Source of the DNA: DASPXY01 sp038227745
Lineage (GTDB): Bacteria; Planctomycetota; Planctomycetia; Gemmatales; Gemmataceae
Direction: 5' to 3'
NCBI GenBank assembly: GCA_038227745.1
Contig: JBBRPS010000113.1
Span: 1-17,052 of the forward strand
DNA: 17,052 nucleotides
The notes below the pieces were generated by a model. The model had not been told where the DNA came from. It was given only the letters and a program-made list of their open reading frames with translations, and did not search any database. The position numbers and the translations under genes are program-made. This document shows, in pieces, positions 9,391 to 16,368 of the stretch; the stretch's first letter is position 1; the number at the start of each line of letters is the position of its first letter.

Positions 9391-9394
<4 letters not shown>
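8867..9394 (+). CDS. Hypothetical protein of atypical base composition, 175 residues
   Basis: I do not recognise a family. The 175-residue protein starts MVQYQNYVAGWLDSS, has aromatic-rich stretches in the middle (FFGFDEIWFFPSE) and no obvious signal peptide or membrane helix, so it is probably cytosolic and globular. The ATG at 8867 follows AAGGGAG by 7 nt, a good ribosome-binding site. The frame is open back to 8750, but the added residues look non-coding and contain no conserved pattern. GC is near 50 percent in several stretches, far below both neighbours, and A/T-ending codons are common, which suggests horizontal acquisition. The stop codon (9392-9394) falls inside the first unit of a heptamer repeat element, so the natural C-terminus may have been changed by that element. 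Function is unknown. Confidence 0.75.
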
Positions 9395-9467
<73 letters not shown>

Positions 9468-9478
9468 CGAGGACTTCC

Positions 9479-10258
9479 ATGAGCGTGCTCGACAGGTTCC
9501 GTCTGGACGGCCGGCGTGCCCTCATCACGGGGGCGAGCCGCGGCCTGGGGCGGGCGATGGCCCAGGCGCTGGCCGAGGCCGGCGCCGACCTCGTGCTCGT
9601 CGGTCGCGACCCGGAGACGCTGCGCCAGGCCCAGGGCGAGTTGACCGAACTGGGGCGGCGTGTCGATGCCGTCACCGCCGACCTGTTCGAGCCGGCCGAC
9701 GTCGAGCGCCTGTGCGCCGTCGTGCTCGAGAACCACGGCCCCATCGACGTCCTCGTGAACAACGTCGGCGGCCGGCGCGAGAACGTGCCGCTCCAGGAGC
9801 AGAGCGTGGCCGACTGGAAGCGACTGCTGGACCTGAACCTGACGAGCGCCTTCGTCTGCACGCGCGAAATCGGCGGCGCCATGCTGGCGCGGAAGCGCGG
9901 TCGCGTCATCAACGTCGCCTCGATCTGCGGCCAGGTCGCGACGCGGAACATCCACGGCCGGCACTACGAGACCGCGAAAGCGGCGCTCGTCGGCTTCACC
10001 CGCGCCGTCGCCGCCGACTGGGCGCCCCACGGCGTCACCGTCAACGCCATCGCGCCGGGCGGCTTCATGACCGACGCCAACCGCCGCTGGTTCCGCGAGC
10101 GCCCCGCCCTGCAACAGGAGATCGAGTCCGTCATCCCCATGGGCCGCCTCGGCGAACCGGACGAACTCGGCCCGCTCGCGGTCTACCTGGCCGGCGACGC
10201 CTCAAGTTACATGACCGGCGCCGTGCTGACCATCGACGGCGGTTACACGCTCTGGTGA
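9479..10258 (+). CDS. Short-chain dehydrogenase/reductase (classical SDR)
   Basis: The 259-residue protein has the length and motif order of a classical NAD(P)-dependent SDR with a Rossmann fold. The cofactor-binding TGASRGLG is at 17-24, NNVGG at 94-98, catalytic S148 in NVASICG, and the YxxxK pair is Y163 and K167 in HYETAK. PGG follows in NAIAPGGFMT, and the C-terminal end is the usual TGAVLTIDGGY. The overall pattern is closest in my reading to gluconate 5-dehydrogenase or 3-oxoacyl-ACP reductase-like members, and the substrate cannot be fixed. The ATG at 9479 has GAGGA 5 nt upstream, immediately beyond the heptamer hairpin, so the hairpin could affect ribosome access. There is no tightly linked gene on either side. 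Confidence 0.93.
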   Translation: MSVLDRFRLDGRRALITGASRGLGRAMAQALAEAGADLVLVGRDPETLRQAQGELTELGRRVDAVTADLFEPADVERLCAVVLENHGPIDVLVNNVGGRRENVPLQEQSVADWKRLLDLNLTSAFVCTREIGGAMLARKRGRVINVASICGQVATRNIHGRHYETAKAALVGFTRAVAADWAPHGVTVNAIAPGGFMTDANRRWFRERPALQQEIESVIPMGRLGEPDELGPLAVYLAGDASSYMTGAVLTIDGGYTLW

Positions 10259-10308
10259 GGTGCGCCCGCGCGGACGGCCCGCCCCTTGCATCCCGTACAG
10301 CCGCCACC

Positions 10309-10335
10309 TCGCGGCGCGCGCCGCGAAGTTTTCTC
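10309..10335 (+). terminator. Possible terminator after the SDR gene
   Basis: A perfect 18-bp palindrome at 10309-10326 can fold as a 7-bp GC stem with a 4-nt loop and is followed by AGTTTTCTC. The T-run is short, so termination efficiency is doubtful. It lies about 50 nt after the SDR stop and upstream of the chemosensory operon, where a boundary is expected. Confidence 0.35.
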
Positions 10336-10345
10336 ACCGCAGCCG

Positions 10346-10374
10346 TTGCATTTCCTCCCCCGGTGCTGAATGAT
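10346..10374 (+). promoter_or_regulatory. Weak promoter candidate for the chemosensory operon
   Basis: TTGCAT (10346-10351) and AATGAT (10369-10374) are 17 nt apart and match consensus at 3 and 4 of 6 positions. A start near 10381 gives a leader of about 55 nt to the GTG of the first cheW. The match is weak, but the location just upstream of the first operon gene and after the possible SDR terminator makes it the best candidate in the gap. Confidence 0.3.
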
Positions 10375-10435
10375 GCAGGGTTGGAGGCCGCGGCACGCTC
10401 GCAGGCGCGGCCGCCCGTCCGGAGAGGGGAAATCA

Positions 10436-10924
10436 GTGGCCGGCGGACCTCTCGAAGTCCTGGTGTTCGAGGTCGGAGGCCAGCGCTACGGCCTCCCGGT
10501 GGCGGACGTGCGCGAAGTGGTGCGCGCCGTGACGCTGACGCCTCTGCCCCAGGCGCCGGCCATCGTCGAGGGGGTCGTCAACGTCCGCGGTATCCTCGTC
10601 CCCGTCCTCGACATCCGCGCGCGCTTCCGCCTGCCGGCCAAGGAGCTCGAGCACACGGACCACCTGATCGTCGCCCGCGTCGGCCGGCGGCCGGTCGCCC
10701 TGCGGGTGGATCGCGTGCTGGAACTGACCGCGCTGGACGAGGGCGCCGTCGAGGAAGCCGAGGCCGTCCTGCCGGGCGTCGGGTACCTCGCCCAGGTGGC
10801 GAAGTCGCCGGACGGCCTCGTGCTGGTGCATGACCTGCGCACGTTCCTGTCCCAGTCCGAGGCCGCCGCCCTGACCGGAGCGCTGGCCGAACCGTCCGCC
10901 GCGGAGGAGACGAAATGCCCATGA
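10436..10924 (+). CDS. cheW: CheW-type coupling protein (first copy)
   Basis: The 162-residue protein consists of a CheW domain plus an Ala-rich tail. It has the CheW patterns VLVFEVGGQRYGLPVADVREVV near the start, VVNVRGILVPVLDIRARF at about 47-64 and DGLVLVHDLRTFLS near the end. CheW links receptor tips to the CheA kinase in chemosensory arrays. The start is GTG at 10436, with GAGAGGGGA 5 nt upstream. The in-frame ATG at 10370 lacks a ribosome-binding site, adds an Arg-rich unconserved stretch and overlaps the promoter candidate. Its stop overlaps the cheR start by 10 nt, which indicates translational coupling. By gene order it corresponds to WspB of Wsp-type systems. Confidence 0.92.
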   Translation: MAGGPLEVLVFEVGGQRYGLPVADVREVVRAVTLTPLPQAPAIVEGVVNVRGILVPVLDIRARFRLPAKELEHTDHLIVARVGRRPVALRVDRVLELTALDEGAVEEAEAVLPGVGYLAQVAKSPDGLVLVHDLRTFLSQSEAAALTGALAEPSAAEETKCP

Positions 10925-12345
10925 CCTGGTCGCTGCCGGCTTACGAGGCCCTCGCCCGCTTCGTCGGCGCCCGCACCGGGCTCGACCTGGAGGCTCGCCG
11001 CGACAGCGCCGAGGCGGGCATGCGCCGGGCGATGGCCCGGCTCGGGTGCCTCGACCCCGCTCGCTACCTCGAGCGCGTCACGGCCGACGCCCGCGCGTTC
11101 GATGACCTCATCACCGAGCTGACGGTGGGCGAGACCTACTTCTTCCGCGAGCCGGGCCAGTTCGAGTTCATGCGCCGCGTCGTCCTCCCCGACGTGCGGC
11201 AGCGGCGCGGCGAGGCGCACCGTGTCCGCGCCTGGAGTGCCGGCTGTGCCTCCGGAGAGGAGCCCTACTCGCTGGCCATCCTCTTCGAGGAGGCGGGACT
11301 GGGCGACGGGGCGCACCTGCTCGCGACCGACGTCTGCCACACCGCCCTGGCCCGCGCGGAGCGGGGCGTCTATCGGTCGTGGTCGCTGCGCGGCGAGGGG
11401 AAAGCGTCGGCCCTGCCCTACCTGGAGGAAGCGAACGACGTGTACCGGCTTGCCGGGCGGATTCGGCGGCGCATCACCCTGCGGCCGCTCAACCTGGCGC
11501 GCGACGTCTACCCGTCCTTCGCGACCGGCACCTGGGGGATGGACCTGATTTTGTGCCGCAACGTGCTCATCTACCTCGATCAGGAGACGGTGAGCCTCGT
11601 GGCAGGGCGGCTGTATGAGGCGCTGGCGGAGGGCGGCTGGTTGGTGACCGCCTCCACGGATCCGCCGCTCGGCGGACAGGCGCCGTTCGAGGTGGTGGTC
11701 GCGCCCGAGGGCCTTTTCTACCGCAAGCGACCGGCAGGCGGCGCGGCCTGGCCCGAGTATGCCGCGAGAGCGGCCGACATGGGCGGAGCCACGGAAGCGC
11801 TGGCGGAGCCTGAAGCGGAAACAGTTTCCGTCAGCGCTGGGGAGTTGCCTGACACGGCTGACACAGCCGTGGCACACCCCGGACCGGGCGACTCCGACGC
11901 GGCCGAACTGACCCACGGCGCGGCGGACGACGCCGGCGCGGCTGCCCTGGAGGTCCGGGCCCTGGCGAACGTCGAGAGTGGTGAGGCGGAGCGCGTCTGC
12001 GCCGCCGCGGCGGCGCGCCACCCGTTCTCGACGGAACTGGCCTACCTGCACGCGGTCCTGCTGCTCGACCTCGGGCGGGACGAGGAGGCGGTGCGGGCGC
12101 TGCGGCGCGTGCTCTACCTCGACCGTTCCCTGGCGCTGGCCCACTTCCTCCTCGGCTCGATCCTGCGGCGGCGCGGCGACCTGACGGGCGCTCGCCGCGC
12201 GTTCCGCAACGCGCGCGACCTGTCCGCCGCCTGTCCGCCGGACCAGCCGGTATCCCTGTCCGAAGGCGAGGCCGCCGGGCGACTGGCCCGCGCCGCCGAC
12301 GGCGAACTGGTCCGGCTCGGCGCCATCCCCGGGAGGGCCTCATGA
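10915..12345 (+). CDS. cheR: CheR-type receptor methyltransferase with C-terminal TPR region
   Basis: The 476-residue protein is much longer than a plain CheR (about 280). Residues about 5-272 form the SAM-dependent glutamate methyltransferase: ETYFFRE at 73-79, the SAM-binding WSAGCASGEEPYSLA at 107-121, LATDVCHTALARAERGVY at 136-153 and LILCRNVLIYL at 211-221. A low-complexity acidic linker (about 275-340) leads to two or three TPR-like helical repeats (about 342-436, YLHAVLLLDLGRDEEAVRAL and the following unit). TPR-tailed CheR proteins occur in alternative chemosensory systems such as Wsp (WspC) and Frz, where the tail is linked to protein interactions. The ATG at 10915 has GGAGG 7 nt upstream and overlaps the cheW end. 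Its stop overlaps the next ATG (ATGA at 12342-12345). It should methylate the receptors encoded downstream. Confidence 0.94.
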   Translation: MPMTWSLPAYEALARFVGARTGLDLEARRDSAEAGMRRAMARLGCLDPARYLERVTADARAFDDLITELTVGETYFFREPGQFEFMRRVVLPDVRQRRGEAHRVRAWSAGCASGEEPYSLAILFEEAGLGDGAHLLATDVCHTALARAERGVYRSWSLRGEGKASALPYLEEANDVYRLAGRIRRRITLRPLNLARDVYPSFATGTWGMDLILCRNVLIYLDQETVSLVAGRLYEALAEGGWLVTASTDPPLGGQAPFEVVVAPEGLFYRKRPAGGAAWPEYAARAADMGGATEALAEPEAETVSVSAGELPDTADTAVAHPGPGDSDAAELTHGAADDAGAAALEVRALANVESGEAERVCAAAAARHPFSTELAYLHAVLLLDLGRDEEAVRALRRVLYLDRSLALAHFLLGSILRRRGDLTGARRAFRNARDLSAACPPDQPVSLSEGEAAGRLARAADGELVRLGAIPGRAS

Positions 12346-12968
12346 AGCCCACGCGCCGGCCCGGCGAGCCGATCGACTGGGGCCGCATCCGCAAGCGCCT
12401 GGCCCGGGCGCTGGAGGCCACCGAGGGCGCCCAGCGCCTCTCCCCGGCGCGCGCCCGCGCCGTGCTTGACGAGCGCGCTCGCGCCCTGGCACACGCCCCC
12501 GTGGAGGAGACGGCGGCGGCGAGCGCCCTGGAGGTTGTGGTCTTCGGCCTGGCGGAGGAGCGCTACGCCATTGAGGCCCGGCACGTCCGCGAGGTGGTCC
12601 GCCTGATCGAGCTGACGCCGTTGCCCGGGGCGCCGGAATTCCTCCCCGGCGTCACCAACCTGCGCGGGCAGATCCTCGCGGTGATCGACCTGCGCAAGTT
12701 CTTCGGCGCCGCTCCCCGGGGCCTGAGCGACCTGTCGCGCCTCGTCGTTCTCGGCGCCGGGCGGCCGGAATTCGGCATCCTGGCCGATACGGTCCACGAG
12801 GTTGCCGCGCTGGTGGAAGCGCAGATCCTGAATCCGGAGGCGGCGGTGGCGGGCGTGGGCCGCGATTATCTGCGCGGGGTGACGGCCGACGGCCTGATCG
12901 TGCTGGACGGCGAGGCCTTGCTCCAGGATCCGCGGCTGTTCGTGGACCAGGGCGAGGCGGGAGCCTGA
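12342..12968 (+). CDS. cheW: CheW-type coupling protein (second copy, N-terminal extension)
   Basis: The 208-residue protein has about 60 extra N-terminal residues that are charged and helical (DWGRIRKRLARALEATEG, then RARAVLDERARALAHAP), followed by a CheW domain with VVVFGLAEERYAIEARHVRE, GVTNLRGQILAVIDLRKFFG at about 104-123 and DGLIVLDGEALL near the end. Long CheW proteins with such helical heads occur in non-motility arrays, and the position after a CheR-TPR gene matches WspD. The start overlaps the cheR stop in an ATGA junction, with GGGAGG just upstream. Together with the shorter CheW it suggests an array using two distinct couplers. The function of the extension is not known. Confidence 0.92.
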   Translation: MKPTRRPGEPIDWGRIRKRLARALEATEGAQRLSPARARAVLDERARALAHAPVEETAAASALEVVVFGLAEERYAIEARHVREVVRLIELTPLPGAPEFLPGVTNLRGQILAVIDLRKFFGAAPRGLSDLSRLVVLGAGRPEFGILADTVHEVAALVEAQILNPEAAVAGVGRDYLRGVTADGLIVLDGEALLQDPRLFVDQGEAGA

Positions 12969-13023
12969 ACGAGGCGTGCCGGAGGTCGGCGGAGCAGGCA
13001 CGGGGCGACCGCGAGGGCTGGCC

Positions 13024-14658
13024 ATGACCATCGGCAGAAAAATCGGCGGCGGCTTCGGTCTGGTGCTGCTCATCCTCCTGGCGGTGGAGGCCACCGCCTT
13101 CTATGCAACGCTCCGGCTGATCGATACCAGCCAGTTGGTGGCCGACACGCACCGGATGCTGAACCGCTTGCCCAAGCTGCTGAACGCCCTGGTGGACGCC
13201 GAAACGCGACAGCGCGGCTATTTGATAACCGGAAAAGAGATATACCTGCGGCCTTACGAACGCGCCTGCGAGCAGATCGAGCAGGAGTTCCAGGCGCTGC
13301 GGGAGCGGACCCGCAACAACCCCACGCAGGGACGACACCTCGACGCCCTGGAACCGCTGATCCGGGATCGGCTCCGCGTCCTCAAGGAGAACATCGACCT
13401 GCGGAAAACGCGCGACCTGGACACGGTGGCGGAGGCCATCGCGAAAGGCAAGGGCATGGAGGTGATGGAGGCCATCCGCCGGGAGATCGAGCAGATGGAG
13501 CGCGCGGAGAAGACCCTGCTGGAGCAGCGCGAAGCGGAGTCGAGAGCAACCATCCAGTGGAGCTACTGGGCGATCGGCCTGGGTACGCTGGTGGCGCTAT
13601 TGCTGGGTATCGGCCTGGTCTCCTGGGTCGGCCGCGAAGTCGGCGGCCGTACCCGTGCCCTGGCGGAGACGGCCCGGCGCATCGCCGCCGGCGAACTGAC
13701 GCTCACCGTCGCCGTGGCCGGCAGGGACGAGCTGGCGGCCCTGGGGACGGCGTTCAACACCATGACCGCCAATTTGCGTGCGAAGATCGAAACGGAGAAG
13801 AAGGGTCGGACGCGCGTCGAGAGGTTGCTGGAGAACATCCGCGAGGCGGGCGGCCAGTTGGCGGCGGCGTCGACGGAGATCCTCGCCGGCACTGCCGAGC
13901 AAGCCGCCGGAGCGCGCGAGCAGGCGGCGGCGGTGGCGGAAACGGTGACGACGGTGAACGAGGTGGCGCAGACGGCCGAGCAGTCGGCGCAGCGGGCGCG
14001 CGGCGTCGGCGAGGCGGTGCAGCGCACCACCGAGGTCGGCAAGGCCGGCCGCAAGGCCGTCGAGGACGCGCTGCGGTCCACCGCGGCGGTCAAGGAGCAG
14101 GTGGAGGCGACCGCCGAGAGCATCCTGACGCTGGCCGAGCAGGCGCAGGCCATCGGCGAGATCATCGCCACCGTCAACGACATCGCCGAGCAGACCAACC
14201 TGCTGGCCCTCAACGCCGCCATCGAGGCCTCCAGGGCCGGCGAGCACGGCCGCGGCTTCGCCGTCGTGGCCGGCGAGGTCAAGGCCCTGGCCGACCAGTC
14301 CAAGAAGGCGACGGCGCAGGTGCGGCAAATCCTCGGCGAGATCCAGAAGGCGACCAATGCAGCGGTGCTGTCCACCGAGGACGTGACGCGTGGCGTGGCC
14401 GAGGCGCTGAAAGTCAGCGAGCAGGCGGGCGAGGCGATCAAGTCCCTGGCGGAGACACTGGCGGAGGCGGCACGGGCGGCGGCGCAGATCGTGGCGTCGG
14501 TGGGGCAGCAGGCGGTGGGCATGGGCCAGATCCACCAGGCCATGAAGAACATCGACCAGGTCGCCAAGCAGAACGCCGTCGCCACCCGCCAGGCCGCCGA
14601 GGCCGCCGAAAACCTCAACGCCCTCGGGACGCGCCTGGCCGGCCTGCTGGCGGAGTGA
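13024..14658 (+). CDS. CHASE3-HAMP methyl-accepting chemoreceptor (MCP 1)
   Basis: The 544-residue membrane receptor has a helix at about 8-30, a CHASE3-type periplasmic sensor at about 36-170 (with AETRQRGYLITG at 59-70 and HLDALE at 105-110), a second membrane helix at about 181-201, a HAMP domain at about 202-255 and a long coiled-coil signalling domain at 290-544. The tip is AEQTNLLALNAAIEASRAGE, with the apex glutamate at about 407. The roughly 137 residues from the apex to the end equal about 20 heptads per arm, near the 40H class (inference). The ATG at 13024 has GAGGG 6 nt upstream. An in-frame GTG at 12976 is less likely. It lacks a C-terminal CheR-docking pentapeptide. It is followed by a second receptor that shares its signalling domain. 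Confidence 0.94.
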   Translation: MTIGRKIGGGFGLVLLILLAVEATAFYATLRLIDTSQLVADTHRMLNRLPKLLNALVDAETRQRGYLITGKEIYLRPYERACEQIEQEFQALRERTRNNPTQGRHLDALEPLIRDRLRVLKENIDLRKTRDLDTVAEAIAKGKGMEVMEAIRREIEQMERAEKTLLEQREAESRATIQWSYWAIGLGTLVALLLGIGLVSWVGREVGGRTRALAETARRIAAGELTLTVAVAGRDELAALGTAFNTMTANLRAKIETEKKGRTRVERLLENIREAGGQLAAASTEILAGTAEQAAGAREQAAAVAETVTTVNEVAQTAEQSAQRARGVGEAVQRTTEVGKAGRKAVEDALRSTAAVKEQVEATAESILTLAEQAQAIGEIIATVNDIAEQTNLLALNAAIEASRAGEHGRGFAVVAGEVKALADQSKKATAQVRQILGEIQKATNAAVLSTEDVTRGVAEALKVSEQAGEAIKSLAETLAEAARAAAQIVASVGQQAVGMGQIHQAMKNIDQVAKQNAVATRQAAEAAENLNALGTRLAGLLAE

Positions 14659-14720
14659 ATGGTGGAGCGGCCCAGATGCGGGCCGCGCGGACGGGTTCTA
14701 CCGCGCGGCGAGGGACACTC

Positions 14721-16166
14721 ATGACGGTCGGCAAGAAAATCGCAACCGGCTTCGGCGCAACGATGGCGATTCTGGTCATCATCGGCTTCTTCTCGTACCG
14801 CAGCACGGCCAAGTTCATCGAGACGAGCGGCATGGTGGCCCACACGCACAAGGTCCTCGGCCGACTGCGGAACCTGCTCGCGGCGATCCTCGACGCCGAG
14901 ACCAGCCAGCGCGGCTACATCATCACCGGCTCGTTGCCCTTCCTGGAGCCTTACAAGCACGCCAAGGTGGAGGCCGGGCGCGAATTGCAGGAGCTGCGCG
15001 CTCTCACGTCCGACAACGCCAGACAGAAGCCGCACCTCGACGCCCTCGAAGCCCTCATGGCGGCGCGGTTCGCCGCGCTCGACAAACATGCCGCCATGCG
15101 GGAAGATTTCAAAACGATGGAGCCTATCGCCGAGTCCATCCGGAAGAGCAACGCCAACCAGGTGATGGGCGACATCCGCAAGGAGATCGTCGCGATGGAG
15201 TCCGAGGAGGAGAGGTTGCTGAAGATACGCGACGACGAAGCACAGGCGAGTGGGCAGAACACGTACTGGACGATCGGGCTGGGGACCGCGCTGGCGCTGG
15301 TCTGCGGGGGCGGGTTCTTCCTGGTCCGCTCGATCACCGTGCCGCTGCGCGAGGCGGTCGGCCAGCTGGCCTCGGGCAGTGCCGAGTTGCTCGCCACGAC
15401 CGCCGAGCAGGCGGCCGGCGCCCAGGAGCAGGCGGCGGCGGTGGCCGAGACGGTGACGACGGTGGACGAGGTGGCGCAGACGGCCGAGCAGTCGGCGCAG
15501 CGGGTGCGCGGCGTCGGCGAGGCGGTGCAGCGCACCACCGAGGTCGGCAAGGCCGGCCGCCGGGCCGTCGAGGATTCGCTCAGGGCGACGGGGGCGGTCA
15601 AGGAGCAGGTGGAGGCGACCGCCGAGAGCATCCTGACGCTGGCCGAGCAGGCGCAGGCCATCGGCGAGATCATCGCCACCGTCAACGACATCGCCGAGCA
15701 GACCAACCTCCTGGCCCTCAACGCCGCCATCGAGGCCTCCAGGGCCGGCGAACACGGCCGCGGCTTCGCCGTCGTGGCCAGCGAGGTCAAGGCCCTGGCC
15801 GACCAGTCCAAGAAGGCGACGGCGCAGGTGCGGCAGATCCTCGGCGAGGTGCAGAAGGCGACCAACGCGGCGGTGCTCTCGACGGAGGACGTGACGCGCG
15901 GGGTGGCCGAGGCGCTGAAGGTCGGCGAGCAGGCCGGCGAGGCGATCAAGGCGTTGGCCGAGACGCTGGCCGAGGCGGCGCGGGCGGCGGCGCAGATCGT
16001 GGCGTCGGTGGGGCAGCAGGCGGCGGGCATGGGCCAGATCCACCAGGCCATGAAAAACATCGACCAAGTCGCCAAGCAGAACGCCGTCGCCACCCGCCAG
16101 GCGGCTCAGGTGGCCGAGGGCCTCAACACCTTGGGGGCGCGGCTGACGCGGCTCATCTCGGGGTGA
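14721..16166 (+). CDS. CHASE3 methyl-accepting chemoreceptor lacking HAMP (MCP 2)
   Basis: The 481-residue paralogue of the preceding receptor has a membrane helix at about 8-26, a CHASE3 sensor at about 30-170 (AETSQRGYIITG at 59-70), a second helix at about 182-203 and a signalling domain at 228-481. That domain matches MCP 1 at 232 of 254 positions. Only the first residues of a HAMP domain remain (VRSITVPL at 202-209). REAVGQLASGSAELLATT then aligns directly with the segment of MCP 1 that lies after its HAMP, so about 60 residues are missing without a frameshift. Sensor halves are about 43 percent identical over the first 130 residues. The ATG at 14721 follows GAGGGA by 5 nt and is 62 nt after the MCP 1 stop. 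Direct coupling of membrane helix to signalling coil would alter signal transmission, but the protein may still work in mixed arrays. Confidence 0.94.
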   Translation: MTVGKKIATGFGATMAILVIIGFFSYRSTAKFIETSGMVAHTHKVLGRLRNLLAAILDAETSQRGYIITGSLPFLEPYKHAKVEAGRELQELRALTSDNARQKPHLDALEALMAARFAALDKHAAMREDFKTMEPIAESIRKSNANQVMGDIRKEIVAMESEEERLLKIRDDEAQASGQNTYWTIGLGTALALVCGGGFFLVRSITVPLREAVGQLASGSAELLATTAEQAAGAQEQAAAVAETVTTVDEVAQTAEQSAQRVRGVGEAVQRTTEVGKAGRRAVEDSLRATGAVKEQVEATAESILTLAEQAQAIGEIIATVNDIAEQTNLLALNAAIEASRAGEHGRGFAVVASEVKALADQSKKATAQVRQILGEVQKATNAAVLSTEDVTRGVAEALKVGEQAGEAIKALAETLAEAARAAAQIVASVGQQAAGMGQIHQAMKNIDQVAKQNAVATRQAAQVAEGLNTLGARLTRLISG

Positions 16167-16204
16167 GCCGGAGCAGTTTGCGTTCGCGTATAGCAGGGGG
16201 CGCA

Positions 16205-16314
16205 CTTTGGAGTGCGGCGCTCAGCGCCGCTTTCTTTCTTTTTTCTTTTTCGGGACTGGGGCAGGGCGGCGGCAAAGAAAGAGAGAAAGCGGCGCTGAGC
16301 GCCGCACTCCAAAG
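16205..16314. repeat. Inverted repeat element (31-bp arms with inner palindromes) between mcp 2 and cheA
   Basis: Arms 16205-16235 and 16284-16314 are exact reverse complements over 31 bases with a 48-nt spacer rich in T then A/G. Each arm holds its own palindrome (GCGGCGCTCAGCGCCGC). The layout resembles the element at 5058-5131, with a different sequence: an outer arm, an inner hairpin, then inversion. It begins 38 nt after the mcp 2 stop and ends 54 nt before the cheA ATG. It is probably a REP/MITE-like planctomycete repeat, but no transposase is present. Confidence 0.9.
16214..16250 (+). terminator. Terminator-like hairpin plus T-tract inside the repeat element
   Basis: The inner palindrome of the left arm (16214-16230) is followed by a 20-nt tract with 17 T residues (16231-16250), the signature of a rho-independent terminator on the plus strand. 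If active it would reduce read-through from the receptors into cheA. The right arm gives a similar hairpin with a pyrimidine-rich tract on the minus strand. Confidence 0.5.
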
Positions 16315-16368
16315 GAACCCCTCTATCGCCCCCAGCTCGCCGGAGAGTTCGCACAGAAGTGGGACGAC

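Noticed and set aside
13557..14720. In-frame open extension upstream of MCP 2 running through MCP 1 in another phase
   Set aside because: The extension translates to Gly/Arg-rich shadow sequence. The ATG at 14721 has a ribosome-binding site and the conserved TM1 start.
13563..16205. A very long open frame on the minus strand opposite the two receptor genes
   Set aside because: It mirrors the Ala/Glu-rich, GC-biased codons of the receptors, is low-complexity, matches no family and overlaps two certain genes.
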